DNA of 34,664 bases from Halodesulfovibrio sp. (lineage in GTDB: Bacteria; Desulfobacterota; Desulfovibrionia; Desulfovibrionales; Desulfovibrionaceae). The notes beneath the pieces were generated by a model, which worked only from the letters and a program-made list of their open reading frames with translations, had not been told where the DNA came from and did not search any database. The position numbers were made by a program, and so were the translations under genes. Positions 16,863 through 24,813 of this stretch are shown piece after piece. Where the stretch lies: positions 1 to 34,664 of the forward strand of contig QKEJ01000167.1 in the NCBI GenBank assembly GCA_003252375.1. Reading direction: 5' to 3'. Position 1 is the stretch's first letter, and the number at the start of each line of letters is the position of its first letter.

Positions 16863-17348
16863 CTAGCCGCAGCACTTCTTGAACTTCTTGCCCGACCCGC
16901 AGGGGCAGGGCTCGTTGCGGCCAACCTTGGGGGTTTCACGCCGGACGGTCTCGTGCCCGCGCACCTTGCCATCCACGTAGAACCAGTAGTCGCCCTCCTT
17001 GCGGAACGAGGCCAGCTCGTTCAGCTGCTGAGGGACGCCGGCAAGGTTGTACCGGGCGACGAATTCCACTTCGCCTTCGGTGTCTCCTGCCTGACCAGCC
17101 GAGGTGGAAAGGATTTCAAGCCCCTTCCATTCCAGCTTGGAGGACCATTCCTCAATATCGTCCACCTTGTCCTCGCCGCGCACCGAGGGGTGCATGGAGG
17201 TGTTCAGGTATTCGAATACGCCCAGAACATGCGCCGAATAGCGCGAGCGCATCAGCGCCTCGGCAGTCGGTGCAGGCTTGGCGTCATGGATGATGGGGCC
17301 GCAGCAGTTTTCCAGAGTTAGGCCGGAGCCACAGGGGCAAGTGCTCAT
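16863..17348 (-). CDS. YchJ-family protein with SEC-C motifs at both ends
   Basis: A 161-residue cytoplasmic protein of the UPF0225/YchJ family. The N-terminus [14 protein letters not shown] and the C-terminus [14 protein letters not shown] are both SEC-C zinc-binding motifs (C-x-C-x8-C-C), like that at the SecA C-terminus. Between them, residues about 28-125 form an NTF2-like domain with [20 protein letters not shown], the usual YchJ signature. The biochemical role of the family is not established. The ATG at 17348 follows AGGAAG. It starts 13 bases after the stop of the NifX-like gene, so the two are probably one operon ending at the terminator at 16798-16825. Confidence 0.94.
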   Translation of the reverse strand: MSTCPCGSGLTLENCCGPIIHDAKPAPTAEALMRSRYSAHVLGVFEYLNTSMHPSVRGEDKVDDIEEWSSKLEWKGLEILSTSAGQAGDTEGEVEFVARYNLAGVPQQLNELASFRKEGDYWFYVDGKVRGHETVRRETPKVGRNEPCPCGSGKKFKKCCG

Positions 17349-17361
17349 TCAGTCTTCCTGT

Positions 17362-17730
17362 CTAATGGTTGCCGCATCCCTCGTGACCGTGGTGTGCGGA
17401 GCAAATGTCGTTATTGGTGCGCAGGGTTCCGGCAATCCACGACTCCGCCACGGAGCGTACGGCGCCACTGGCGCCCCGGAACACGGTGATCCCTGCTTCC
17501 TCAAGCTTGTTGACGGCCCCCTGGCCCATGTTGCCTGCCAGCAGAACCTTCACTCCCATCTCCGAAAGCGTGGAAACGATGTTCGACTTGCAGCCGCAAC
17601 CGGGAGGCGGCGTGAGAAGTTCTTCATTCACAATTTTTCGGGTTTCGTCCAGCGTCAGAATGGTGAAGGCCTCACAGTGGCCGAAGTGCTCGTCAAGAAG
17701 TCCCTGACGGGAGGGAATGGCAATTTTCAT
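17362..17730 (-). CDS. NifX/NifB-like dinitrogenase iron-molybdenum cofactor family protein
   Basis: A 122-residue protein of the family that binds Fe-S or FeMo-cofactor precursors. It begins MKIAIPSRQGLLDEHFGHCEAFTI, where DEHFGHC is the family hallmark, and contains PPPGCGCKSNI and an LLAGNMGQGAVNKLEEAGI core. The C-terminus is rich in His and Cys (CSAHHGHEGCGNH), a likely extra metal site. Single-domain members outside nif clusters are frequent in sulfate reducers, and their role is mostly unknown. The start at 17730 follows GGAG; a longer frame from 17799 is rejected because it would run through the promoter. It is the first gene of a pair with the YchJ-like gene. Confidence 0.92.
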   Translation of the reverse strand: MKIAIPSRQGLLDEHFGHCEAFTILTLDETRKIVNEELLTPPPGCGCKSNIVSTLSEMGVKVLLAGNMGQGAVNKLEEAGITVFRGASGAVRSVAESWIAGTLRTNNDICSAHHGHEGCGNH

Positions 17731-17778
17731 CTTGCGTCTCCATGATTCGTTCATGATTGGTTGAGGATTGAAGGTTGA

Positions 17779-17806
17779 GATATAGTCCTTGCAACGCATA
17801 AGTCAA
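17779..17806 (-). promoter_or_regulatory. Sigma70-like promoter of the NifX-like operon
   Basis: On the minus strand, TTGACT (17801-17806), a 16-base spacer and TATATC (17779-17784). This gives a leader of about 40 bases. Confidence 0.6.
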
Positions 17807-17893
17807 TGGTCACTCACCTCGTGCCGGACGAGGTACGGCACCCCCCGAAATTCCACCACAATCCCGGACTGTTCGCAGGAAATCGGTTATCGG

Positions 17894-17923
17894 TTGTCAG
17901 AGGGCAAACCCATTTGCTAGTAT
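17894..17923 (+). promoter_or_regulatory. Possible promoter of the PilZ gene
   Basis: TTGTCA (17894-17899), an 18-base spacer and TAGTAT (17918-17923). A moderate match placed about 90 bases before the start codon. Confidence 0.4.
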
Positions 17924-18010
17924 CACGGGCATCGTGTCTGATTCGCACTTTGCCCATGCCTGCCATCTCCGTTCTTGCGGCATGGACCAACATCAGGTTC
18001 AGGAGAAAGC

Positions 18011-18415
18011 ATGACTCGTCTAACCACTGATGAACGTCGCGATTTTATCCGTCTCCCCAAGCCTTTTTCCGTTCAGGCTTTTGAATTCAAGTTTCCCATG
18101 GCCTCCCAGCCGCGCGTGGAGACCACGTGCGTTGACATAAGCACCGGCGGTCTGTGCCTCGAATCCCCGTTCCGCTTCGAGCAGGGATCCAAGATTCAGG
18201 TCCGGGTCAACATTCCCACCCTCAACAAGTATTCCGGCGGATTCTTCAAGCACCACGAGAACGATGTGGACCAGTACCTCAATGCCATTGCCGAAGTGGC
18301 ATGGGTGGAAAACTCCTACGGCAAGTACCTTGTGGGCATCCGTTTCGTGGACATTGACTGGGACACGCAGCAGGCCCTGAAACGCCTCATAGACAAGGCC
18401 ATCCAGGACGCCTAG
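18011..18415 (+). CDS. PilZ-domain cyclic-di-GMP binding protein
   Basis: A 134-residue cytoplasmic protein made of one PilZ domain. The two c-di-GMP contacts are visible: the RxxxR-type motif in ERRDFIRL at residues 8-15 and the [D/N]xSxxG motif in CVDISTGGLCLES. A segment with GGFFKHHENDVDQYLNAIAEVAWVE is inserted before the last strands, and the protein ends with a helix ALKRLIDKAIQDA. It probably acts as a c-di-GMP receptor that changes the activity of a partner, for example in motility. No cyclase or phosphodiesterase for c-di-GMP is adjacent. The start at 18011 is set by AGGAG; an upstream ATG at 17975 has no ribosome site. Confidence 0.93.
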   Translation: MTRLTTDERRDFIRLPKPFSVQAFEFKFPMASQPRVETTCVDISTGGLCLESPFRFEQGSKIQVRVNIPTLNKYSGGFFKHHENDVDQYLNAIAEVAWVENSYGKYLVGIRFVDIDWDTQQALKRLIDKAIQDA

Positions 18416-18549
18416 CACCAGTACCGGACCGACGGAACCGCGCACGCCAGCCGTATTGACCGGACTGACCCCGCCCGCCGAACAGCCGTGAACGCAGGGC
18501 TCTCTGGTGTGCGCTCCAATGCCGGGACAGACTCCAACACAGGACCATC

Positions 18550-18975
18550 ATGCAGTATCTGCTCATACAGCCCGACCTTTCCATTCCCGAAGAGGAGCTT
18601 TCCTTCACGGCGTCGCGCGCCTCCGGCCCGGGTGGCCAGCACGTGAACACCACAAGCTCGCGCATTACGTTGCGGTTCAACGTGCAGGAATCCCCCTCGC
18701 TCTCCGAGTGGCAACGGGCCAGAATTCTGGAGAAACTTGCCGGCTATATCGACCGCGAGGGCGTCCTTGCGATTTCCTGTGAATCGCAACGCAGCCAGCA
18801 CGCCAACCGCCGGGAAGCGCAGGAACGGTTCGTGGCCATGCTGCAACGGGCGCTCAAGCGGCGTGCCCCGCGCAAGCCCACCCGCCCCACGCTGGGCTCC
18901 AAAAACCGGCGTATCGGGGCCAAGAAGCAGCGCGGCACCATCAAACAGCTGCGCGGACGCGTGCAGGAAGACTAA
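18550..18975 (+). CDS. arfB: Peptidyl-tRNA hydrolase ArfB (YaeJ), ribosome rescue
   Basis: A 141-residue release-factor-like hydrolase that frees ribosomes stalled without a stop codon. The catalytic GGQ is at residues 28-30 within SRASGPGGQHVNTTSS. There is no codon-recognition domain. The C-terminal tail from about residue 108 is rich in Lys and Arg (KRRAPRKPTRP, KNRRIGAKKQRG), which in the family enters the empty mRNA channel. Length and order match ArfB. The family role is well established; a tmRNA gene is not in the window. It is downstream of the PilZ gene with a 134-base gap and no obvious terminator between them. Confidence 0.95.
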   Translation: MQYLLIQPDLSIPEEELSFTASRASGPGGQHVNTTSSRITLRFNVQESPSLSEWQRARILEKLAGYIDREGVLAISCESQRSQHANRREAQERFVAMLQRALKRRAPRKPTRPTLGSKNRRIGAKKQRGTIKQLRGRVQED

Positions 18976-19011
18976 AAAAAGCCGCCCCGCAGCACAAAGT
19001 CTACGGGGCGG
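18973..19011 (-). terminator. Terminator of the 38-residue protein gene, convergent with arfB
   Basis: CCGCCCCG (18982-18989) pairs with CGGGGCGG (19004-19011). On the minus strand the stem is followed by a run of T (from A at 18974-18980). On the plus strand there is no T run. Confidence 0.8.
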
Positions 19012-19048
19012 TCTGAAGGTCCTTCATTCTTCTCACTAGGGAGGGACG

Positions 19049-19165
19049 CTAATCGTCCTTCCTGTCCTCAATCGTAATCAAGTCATTCAGAAGATCATGC
19101 TCGATTACGCACTCGGAATCGCCCACACAATTGGTGCACGGGCCGGGATAATCCATATTCGGCAT
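19049..19165 (-). CDS. 38-residue protein with a Cys motif
   Basis: The product starts MPNMDYPGPCTNCVGDSECV and ends with an acidic tail, LLNDLITIEDRKDD. Three Cys are in a C-x2-C-x5-C arrangement. The ATG at 19165 has GGGAGG exactly 6 bases upstream, and the gene has its own terminator, which together make it a credible small gene. Longer starts at 19192 and 19240 lack such a site. No family is recognised. Metal binding is possible but three Cys alone do not prove it. It sits between the tRNA-Lys terminator and arfB. Confidence 0.6.
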   Translation of the reverse strand: MPNMDYPGPCTNCVGDSECVIEHDLLNDLITIEDRKDD

Positions 19166-19278
19166 GGGAAACCTCCCATTGTTGTCGTTCATAAAAACTG
19201 GTGCATGGGTACAAGATAAGCACGGCCGGATTGTTGGCAAGGCTTATTGCAAATAATTTTCATTATCATGTAGCACGC

Positions 19279-19315
19279 AAAAAAGCAGCTTACCGTCTGA
19301 CGATGGTAAGCTGCT
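19279..19315 (-). terminator. Terminator after tRNA-Lys
   Basis: A perfect 11-bp stem (19284-19294 with 19305-19315) with a 10-base loop. The minus strand continues into six T. It ends the tRNA transcript and probably read-through from serS. Confidence 0.88.
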
Positions 19316-19323
19316 GATTTTTC

Positions 19324-19399
19324 TGGTGGGTCGTGCGGGGCTCGAACCTGCGACTCTCTGCTTAAAAGGCAGATACTCTACCGACTGAGTTAACGACCC
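19324..19399 (-). tRNA. tRNA-Lys (anticodon UUU)
   Basis: On the minus strand the 76-base sequence folds as a cloverleaf: acceptor GGGTCGT/ACGACCC, D stem ACTC/GAGT, anticodon stem TCTGC/GCAGA with loop CTTTTAA (anticodon TTT), and a T arm with TTCGAGC. Discriminator A and CCA are encoded. The T stem GCAGG/CCCGC has one A-C mismatch at its middle pair. The gene lies 87 bases downstream of serS on the same strand. Confidence 0.95.
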
Positions 19400-19486
19400 A
19401 TGCGAGGGGGCATGTATATAGAGTTCCTGCGCGGCTTGTCAACCCGAAATCCTCCCGGAATCGGCCGCAAACCGTTCAGCGCCATG

Positions 19487-20779
19487 CTATTTGCCCTGCG
19501 CCATGTCCGGAGTGATGACCTCCACGCCGCCCATGTAGGGACGCAGCGCCTCGGGAATGACGATGGAGCCGTCCGCCTGCTGGTAGTTTTCCAGAATGGC
19601 CACCATGGTACGGCCCGTGGGCAGACCCGAGCCGTTCAGGGTATGCACGAACTCGGGCTTCTTGGCCCCTTCCCGCTTGAAGCGCAGGTTGGCGCGGCGG
19701 GCCTGGAAGTCCGTGCAGTTGGAGCAGGAAGAAATCTCGCGGTAGGTATCCTGACCGGGCAGCCAGACCTCAATGTCATAGGTCTTGGCCGACGAGAAGC
19801 CCATATCGCCCGTGCACAGGGTGACCACACGATAATGCAGGCCAAGGCGCTGCAGCATGTTTTCCGCATGCTGGCGCATCAGTTCGAGCTGCTCGAAGGA
19901 GCTGTCGGGATGGGCCAGACGAACCATCTCCACCTTGGTGAACTGGTGCTGGCGGATGAGCCCCTTGGTATCCTTGCCGTAGCTGCCTGCCTCGGACCGG
20001 AAGCACTGCGTCTGCGCGGTAAAGGCGTACGGCAGGTCGGCCTCGACCAGCTGTTCGCCGCTGAGCAGGTTGGTCAGGGGCACCTCGGCCGTAGGGATAA
20101 GGTAGAAATCCTTGTAGTTCAGCTTGAAGAGATCATCCTCGAACTTGGGCAGCTGTCCGGTGCCCGTCATGGTGGTGCTGTTCACGATGGCCGGGGGGAA
20201 CATTTCGGTGTACCCGTGCTCACGGGTCTGAATATCGAGGAAAAAGTTCACCAGCGCGCGCTCAAGGCGGGCAGCCCAGCCCCACAGCACGGTGAAGCGC
20301 GATCCGGCAAGCTTGGCGCCCCGTTCGAAATCAAGGCCGCCCAACGCTTCGGCAAGCTCCCAGTGTTCCTTGGGGGCAAAGTCGAGCTCCGGCTTGGTGC
20401 CCCACTTGTGCAGCTCCACGTTCTCATTCTCGTCCGCGCCCACGGGAACGGACTCGTGCGGCACGTTGGGCACGGAGATGAGCCATTCGCCCACCTGGGC
20501 AACCACCTCTTCGGCGGCGGCGTCCAGCTCCTTGATGCGGCCGGCCAGCTCACCCAGCTCCTTGAAACGGTCGGAGGCGTCGCCGCCCGCCCGCTTGATC
20601 TTGGCGACCTCTTCGGAAGCCTTGTTGCGCTGACTCTTCAGCACCTCCACTTCGTTGAGCAGAGCACGGCGACGAGCGTCCAGTTCAAGGAACTCGTTCA
20701 CATCTATCTTGGAATGCCGCTTGTTCAGCGCATCAATGACAACCTGGGGATCTCTCTGGATAAGCTTGAGGTCGAGCAT
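19487..20779 (-). CDS. serS: Seryl-tRNA synthetase
   Basis: A 430-residue class II aminoacyl-tRNA synthetase that charges tRNA-Ser and, as a first step, tRNA-Sec. Residues 1-100 form the long antiparallel coiled coil that reads the tRNA extra arm ([23 protein letters not shown] onwards). Class II motif 2 is [22 protein letters not shown] and motif 3 is [18 protein letters not shown]. The end [16 protein letters not shown] is typical. The ATG at 20779 follows AAGGAG. A good promoter lies upstream, so the gene is transcribed separately from the reductase gene before it. Confidence 0.98.
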   Translation of the reverse strand: MLDLKLIQRDPQVVIDALNKRHSKIDVNEFLELDARRRALLNEVEVLKSQRNKASEEVAKIKRAGGDASDRFKELGELAGRIKELDAAAEEVVAQVGEWLISVPNVPHESVPVGADENENVELHKWGTKPELDFAPKEHWELAEALGGLDFERGAKLAGSRFTVLWGWAARLERALVNFFLDIQTREHGYTEMFPPAIVNSTTMTGTGQLPKFEDDLFKLNYKDFYLIPTAEVPLTNLLSGEQLVEADLPYAFTAQTQCFRSEAGSYGKDTKGLIRQHQFTKVEMVRLAHPDSSFEQLELMRQHAENMLQRLGLHYRVVTLCTGDMGFSSAKTYDIEVWLPGQDTYREISSCSNCTDFQARRANLRFKREGAKKPEFVHTLNGSGLPTGRTMVAILENYQQADGSIVIPEALRPYMGGVEVITPDMAQGK

Positions 20780-20813
20780 ACGAACACATCTCCTTGCATT
20801 TGTGTAACGAATT

Positions 20814-20842
20814 AGAATAGCCGCCCCGTATCGTGGCGTCAA
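20814..20842 (-). promoter_or_regulatory. Sigma70-like promoter of serS
   Basis: On the minus strand, TTGACG (20837-20842), a 17-base spacer and TATTCT (20814-20819). This is one of the best promoter matches in the window. Confidence 0.7.
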
Positions 20843-20877
20843 TATCCCGGCAACGCCGTCAGACTGCCGCAGACAAC

Positions 20878-20906
20878 AAAAAAGGCCGCCCATCACGGGC
20901 GGCCTT
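20878..20906 (-). terminator. Terminator of the reductase-rhodanese gene
   Basis: A perfect 10-bp stem (20882-20891 with 20897-20906), loop ATCAC, with six T following on the minus strand. Confidence 0.92.
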
Positions 20907-20929
20907 GGTCATGACAGGGAGAACCGGAA

Positions 20930-22639
20930 CTAGATGTCGGAGCCGAGCTTCTTCTGGGCGGCCATACCGCCCGCAGCGGAACGGACATCCTTGTGCCCCA
21001 GTTCGTTGAGCAGCAACATGGCCTCGTAGGAACGCAGGCCGGTGTTGCAGACCAGCACCACAGGCTTGTCGGCAGGCACCTCGCTGATGCGGGCACGGAT
21101 TTCCTCATTGGGGATGTTGTGCCACATGCCGGGGTACTTCTCCACCAGGGGCACGGCATTGGGGGCAAGGCGGGTATCGATGAAGAAGATCTCCCCGCTG
21201 TCGTGTCCATCCCACAGTTCGGAGAAGGTTGCCGGGCTGACCATGTGGTTGCGTCCTTCCAGCACGTTCTCGGTCACGTTACCCAGTGCGTTGACAATAT
21301 CCATGGCCGAGGCAAAGGGAGGCGAGTAGACCACTTCGAGGTTGGAAACCTCCTCGATGGTGGCATGCGCCTTCAGAAGCGGCACCACGGCGTTGATGCG
21401 GGCCGTGAGGGCGTCTCCCAGCTCGCTCATGCCCTGAATGCCCAGCACGCGGCGGGTGGGCTTGTCCACGACCAGCTCCAGCGACATGAGCGCCTTTTCC
21501 GGGAAGAAGTGGGCCCGGTCAAACTGCTCCACATGCACGCTGATGGCGTCGTAGCCCTCCTTCAATGCGTTCTCGATGGTCAGGCCCGCACCGCAGGCGG
21601 ACTGCTGGAAGAGCTTGACCACCCAGCCGCCCACGCCGCCCGGGAAGGTGGCCTTGCCACCGGCCAGGTTGGTGCCGATGACCCGGCCCTGACGGTTGGC
21701 CATGGAGCCGAGCGGGTAATACCCGGGCTTGCCGGTCACCAGATTCGGAATGGTAACGCAGTCGCCGCCGGAGTAGATGTCGGCGTCGTTGGTCTGCATG
21801 AATTCGTTTACCTTGATGGCGCCGCGCGGATCGCACTCGATGCCGGCTTCCTTGGCCAGGGCCGTGTTGGGGGAGACCCCGACAGCCATCACCACCAGAT
21901 CGGCATCAATGGTACGCTTATCGGTCACCACGCGGGTAACGGCGCCGTCCTCGCCCTCGAACCGCTTGACCGATTCGCCGAGCAGCACGGTAACACCCTG
22001 CTCTTCCAGGTCGCGCTTGGCCATAGCGGCCATGGACTTGGAAAGGAAGCCCGGCATGATCTGGTCCTGCAGCTCGATGACCGTGGTCTCAATGCCCCAC
22101 ATGTCGGCAAAGGCCACCGCCATTTCAAGGCCGATGAAGCCTGCCCCCACAACAACACAGCTGTTGACCTGACCGCCGGCGGCAGCATTGCGCAGCAGCT
22201 CCGCTTCCTCAAGGTTGGTGGCGGCCGTAATGCCCTTCAGGTCCCGCCCTTCAAAGGGGGGAACATTGGCCTTGGACCCCATGGCCAGCACGAGCTGGTC
22301 ATAGTGCAGGGTTTCGGTCTTGCCGGTCAGCACGTTGACGATCTCGACGGTCTTTGCCTGCCGGTCGATGCTGGTGGCGCGGGTGTTGATAAGGACGTCC
22401 ACGTCCTTGTTGGTCTTGAAGAACGCTGCATCACGGACAATGTGATAGGGCGTGGACTGCAGATCAGTCACGCTGTTCACCTCGCCGGAAACAAAATAGG
22501 GAATGCCGCATCCACCGTAGGAAATACGGGGGGCCTGATCGATCATGGTAACTTTCGAGCCGGGTTCAAGACGTTTGAAGCGGCAGGCAGCCTTGGGGCC
22601 AAGGGCAACCGCACCAATGACCACGACATGCTTGGACAT
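20930..22639 (-). CDS. CoA-disulfide / persulfide reductase fused to a rhodanese domain
   Basis: A 569-residue FAD- and NAD(P)H-dependent pyridine nucleotide-disulfide oxidoreductase of the CoADR-Rhd (Npsr) type. The active Cys44 is in ISYGGCGIPYF, which is the single-Cys signature of the CoA-disulfide reductase group. A second dinucleotide fold begins at VVVGAGFIGLEMA, followed by YSGGDCVTIPN and the dimerisation domain. A rhodanese domain covers about residues 470-569, with catalytic Cys531 in VCNTGLRS. Known relatives reduce CoA persulfides, polysulfide or elemental sulfur, which fits a sulfur-metabolising host. The first FAD loop reads GAVALGPKAA rather than the usual GGVAAG. The ATG at 22639 follows GGAGG. 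Confidence 0.95.
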   Translation of the reverse strand: MSKHVVVIGAVALGPKAACRFKRLEPGSKVTMIDQAPRISYGGCGIPYFVSGEVNSVTDLQSTPYHIVRDAAFFKTNKDVDVLINTRATSIDRQAKTVEIVNVLTGKTETLHYDQLVLAMGSKANVPPFEGRDLKGITAATNLEEAELLRNAAAGGQVNSCVVVGAGFIGLEMAVAFADMWGIETTVIELQDQIMPGFLSKSMAAMAKRDLEEQGVTVLLGESVKRFEGEDGAVTRVVTDKRTIDADLVVMAVGVSPNTALAKEAGIECDPRGAIKVNEFMQTNDADIYSGGDCVTIPNLVTGKPGYYPLGSMANRQGRVIGTNLAGGKATFPGGVGGWVVKLFQQSACGAGLTIENALKEGYDAISVHVEQFDRAHFFPEKALMSLELVVDKPTRRVLGIQGMSELGDALTARINAVVPLLKAHATIEEVSNLEVVYSPPFASAMDIVNALGNVTENVLEGRNHMVSPATFSELWDGHDSGEIFFIDTRLAPNAVPLVEKYPGMWHNIPNEEIRARISEVPADKPVVLVCNTGLRSYEAMLLLNELGHKDVRSAAGGMAAQKKLGSDI

Positions 22640-22970
22640 GGGAGCATCCTCCGGAATCTGCGTGCTTGCGACGGGATAGACCGTCGATCTTGATAAGGCC
22701 GTCCGTCATGCCTGCAGGGGGTATGGAAAGGGCGGCAGAGACCAGTGTTCGCAAGAGAAATCAGCGTAGAAAATCCCTTTCAGGGCAGGGTGTTGCTTGC
22801 ATACGCAGGCGCGCCCTGCAAGTCAAATCCTACCTGAAAGGTAGGTCTATTGGCTTTTTCCCCTTTTGGCAAGGTCTGTGTGCATTCACTCTTGTCGGTG
22901 CACGCACGACTTCCCGCGTATTCCATGCAAGAACAGCTGGTTGTGGTTCGGGAAAGGATGATCCGAAGAC

Positions 22971-23057
22971 AAAAAAAGAGTCGTGCGCGTTCCGGTGACC
23001 GGCGTTCCCTGGCAGTACCCATACGGACTATGCACCACGGGTGTTCTCGCGCACGAC
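22971..23057 (-). terminator. Branched hairpin with a T run
   Basis: On the minus strand a perfect 10-bp stem (GTCGTGCGCG with CGCGCACGAC; 23048-23057 and 22980-22989) encloses two small hairpins, CACC/GGTG and CCGG/CCGG, and is followed by TC and seven T. It resembles a terminator with a three-way junction, or the end of a structured RNA. Confidence 0.45.
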
Positions 23058-23135
23058 AGGCAGGTTTTCATCAATTTCTTCCCTGCTCATGGGCAACTCA
23101 CTTTGCCGTTATGGTACCAAACCTCATCCAGAAGT
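23028..23135 (-). pseudogene. Possible small gene interrupted by a frame change
   Basis: After AAGGAGG (23138-23144, minus strand) the reading LLDEVWYHNGKVSCP ends in a TGA that overlaps an ATG. The next frame reads MSREEIDENLPVVRENTRGA and then stops at 23028. Joined by a one-base shift, the two would give a plausible small charged protein. No normal start codon follows the ribosome site in the first frame, so this is speculative. Confidence 0.2.
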
Positions 23136-23404
23136 ATCCTCCTTGTGAACGTGTCTGCTGACGCCTCAGCCGCGTTCTGTGCCTGCTGCCGGTGACCGGC
23201 CTTGCCCGCCTTACCGGGAACCGTGTGTCCCGCCTTGCGGGCCAGATGCACACTGGATTGAAGATACGGCAACTCAGCTTGCCAATGTATTATGTCGACG
23301 ATACACCATACACCCCTGTTAGCCTTCATGAAAAGTGCGCGAAGACGACTCAGGGAGGCGTGTCGCTATAGTCATAATACGACACACCTTCCGTTTAGTC
23401 CATA

Positions 23405-23433
23405 CTGATACAGTTCATTTTGCAAGATATAAT
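23405..23433 (+). promoter_or_regulatory. Promoter of the thioredoxin-like/peroxiredoxin genes
   Basis: CTGATA (23405-23410), a 17-base spacer and a perfect TATAAT (23428-23433) in an AT-rich patch. The leader would be about 175 bases, with no gene or clear structure in it. Confidence 0.6.
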
Positions 23434-23614
23434 CAGAGTTACAGTAATTTTCCTATCTATTGGCAACCATTACACAAAGCAAGCCCATACAACAAGAACA
23501 AGCCTCTCTCCCCCCCGAAACGGCAACCGGGTACGCACGCCTTTCTCTGGACAGAAAAGTGTCACTCACAGTACCATGCATCAAACCCTGCGATCAGCCG
23601 TCCGGAGAATCACC

Positions 23615-24199
23615 ATGCACCAACTCCCGCCTACCCCCAAACCCCTTTGCGCCATATTGAGCGCCCTCTGCCTCCTGCTGCTGACAACCCTGCCCGCACT
23701 GGCGGAACCCGTTGCCGCCGGGCAGCCCTTTCCCGAGATCTCCCTTGCAGGCGACCTGACACAGGAGCAGAAGACATATCTCGGCCTGTCCGGCGACGGC
23801 CCATGGCAGCTCAAGGACGTGACTGCGCAGCACATCCTCATTGAGGTGTTCAGCATGTACTGTCCGCATTGCCAGGCCGAAGCACCCTCCATAAACACCG
23901 TATTTGAAAAGCTGGCGGCCTCCGCGCACGGCAACACGCTGAAGATGCTGGGCATTGGAGCCGGCAACTCCCGGTTCGAGGTGCAGTTCTTCAAGAAGAA
24001 GTATGGTGTCTCGATGCCCCTTTTCGAGGACGCGGATCTGGATCTGCACACCGCACTGGGGCAACCCGGCACCCCGCACTACTTTCTGCTGACCCGGAAG
24101 GGAGATACCCTCATGACTGTCCACTCTGCGACCGGCCGCATGGAATCACCTGAAGCCTTCCTGGACGACCTCGTCATGGATGCGGGATTGAAGCCATGA
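23615..24199 (+). CDS. Exported TlpA/ResA-type thioredoxin-like protein
   Basis: A 194-residue periplasmic thiol-disulfide protein. The signal peptide covers residues 1-30 (hydrophobic core LCAILSALCLLLLTTLPALA, cleavage after ALA). The thioredoxin fold carries the redox pair Cys83-Pro-His-Cys86 in FSMYCPHCQAEAP and a cis-Pro loop in GQPGTPHYFLL. The start at 23615 follows GGAG; earlier in-frame ATGs would bury the signal peptide and are not used. Its stop overlaps the start of the peroxiredoxin gene by four bases (ATGA), so the two are translationally coupled. It may reduce the partner peroxiredoxin or act in disulfide or cytochrome maintenance. Confidence 0.9.
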   Translation: MHQLPPTPKPLCAILSALCLLLLTTLPALAEPVAAGQPFPEISLAGDLTQEQKTYLGLSGDGPWQLKDVTAQHILIEVFSMYCPHCQAEAPSINTVFEKLAASAHGNTLKMLGIGAGNSRFEVQFFKKKYGVSMPLFEDADLDLHTALGQPGTPHYFLLTRKGDTLMTVHSATGRMESPEAFLDDLVMDAGLKP

Positions 24200-24801
24200 T
24201 CCGGTATCCGCACCAGCTTCCGGCACTGCTCTTCATGCTGCTCGCCTTGCTCATGCCCGCCACACCGGCGCAGGCCACAGTGGACCCGGCACTCCTTTAC
24301 CACAGCGACCAGCTCAGGCCCGTGAACAGCTCGCTGAACGTGGCCGTGGGACAGCTGGCCCCGGATTTCGCCCTCCCCTCGCTCGCCAACGGCACCGTCC
24401 GCCTCTCGCAGTTCCGCCATAAACGGAATGTGGTCATCAGCTTTGTTCCTGCGGCCTTCACCCCCGTATGCTCGGGGCAGTGGCCCGGATACCAGATTGC
24501 CCGCGACCTCTTCGAGGCACACGACGCCGTGCTTCTGGGCATCACCACGGACAACCTTCCTTCCCTGTTCGCATGGACTCATCAAATGGCGCCGGACGGC
24601 CTCTGGTTCCCGGTGCTGTCCGACTTCTGGCCCCACGGTGCTGTTGCCGGAGCCTTTGGCGTGCTGCGGCCCGAGGGCGTCAGCGAACGTGCCGTCATCA
24701 TTATCGACAAGCAGGGCATCATCCGCCACATCACCGTCTCGGACATCAATGTCCGACCGGATCTGGGCGACATCATCCGGGCCCTGGAAGCCCTGCCCTG
24801 A
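24196..24801 (+). CDS. Exported 1-Cys peroxiredoxin (AhpC/TSA family)
   Basis: A 201-residue protein with a signal peptide (MIRYPHQLPALLFMLLALLM..., cleavage near AQA at residues 25-27). The peroxiredoxin motif PxxxTxxC is present as PAAFTPVCSGQ with peroxidatic Cys92. This is the only Cys in the whole protein, so it has no resolving Cys of its own. It reduces peroxides using an outside thiol, and the coupled thioredoxin-like protein is the obvious candidate donor. APDFALPSLANGTVRLSQF is the usual N-terminal strand set. The ATG lies inside the stop of the preceding gene. Peroxide defence outside the cytoplasm suits an anaerobe that meets oxygen. Confidence 0.92.
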   Translation: MIRYPHQLPALLFMLLALLMPATPAQATVDPALLYHSDQLRPVNSSLNVAVGQLAPDFALPSLANGTVRLSQFRHKRNVVISFVPAAFTPVCSGQWPGYQIARDLFEAHDAVLLGITTDNLPSLFAWTHQMAPDGLWFPVLSDFWPHGAVAGAFGVLRPEGVSERAVIIIDKQGIIRHITVSDINVRPDLGDIIRALEALP

Positions 24802-24813
24802 GCCGTCCGCGCC

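Larger units (their letters stand above)
22640..23404. other. Long gap without a confident gene
   Basis: The stretch between the reductase gene and the next promoter holds a CCTACC/GGTAGG hairpin (22829-22845), a minus-strand terminator-like structure (22971-23057) and a minus-strand short reading frame near 23028-23135. Codon use elsewhere does not look coding on either strand. It may contain decayed genes or an unrecognised RNA. Confidence 0.4.

Noticed and set aside
17817..17841. Interleaved dyads CCTCGT/ACGAGG and GTGCCG/CGGCAC between the NifX-like and PilZ genes, as a pseudoknot or riboswitch
   Set aside because: The arms overlap and cannot form together, and nothing in the spacing resembles a known riboswitch.
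19400..20815. A 471-codon plus-strand frame opposite serS
   Set aside because: It is antisense to seryl-tRNA synthetase and starts just beside the tRNA gene without a ribosome site.
20993..22693. A 566-codon plus-strand frame opposite the reductase-rhodanese gene
   Set aside because: It runs antisense to a clearly conserved enzyme, and its composition is that of a GC-driven shadow frame.
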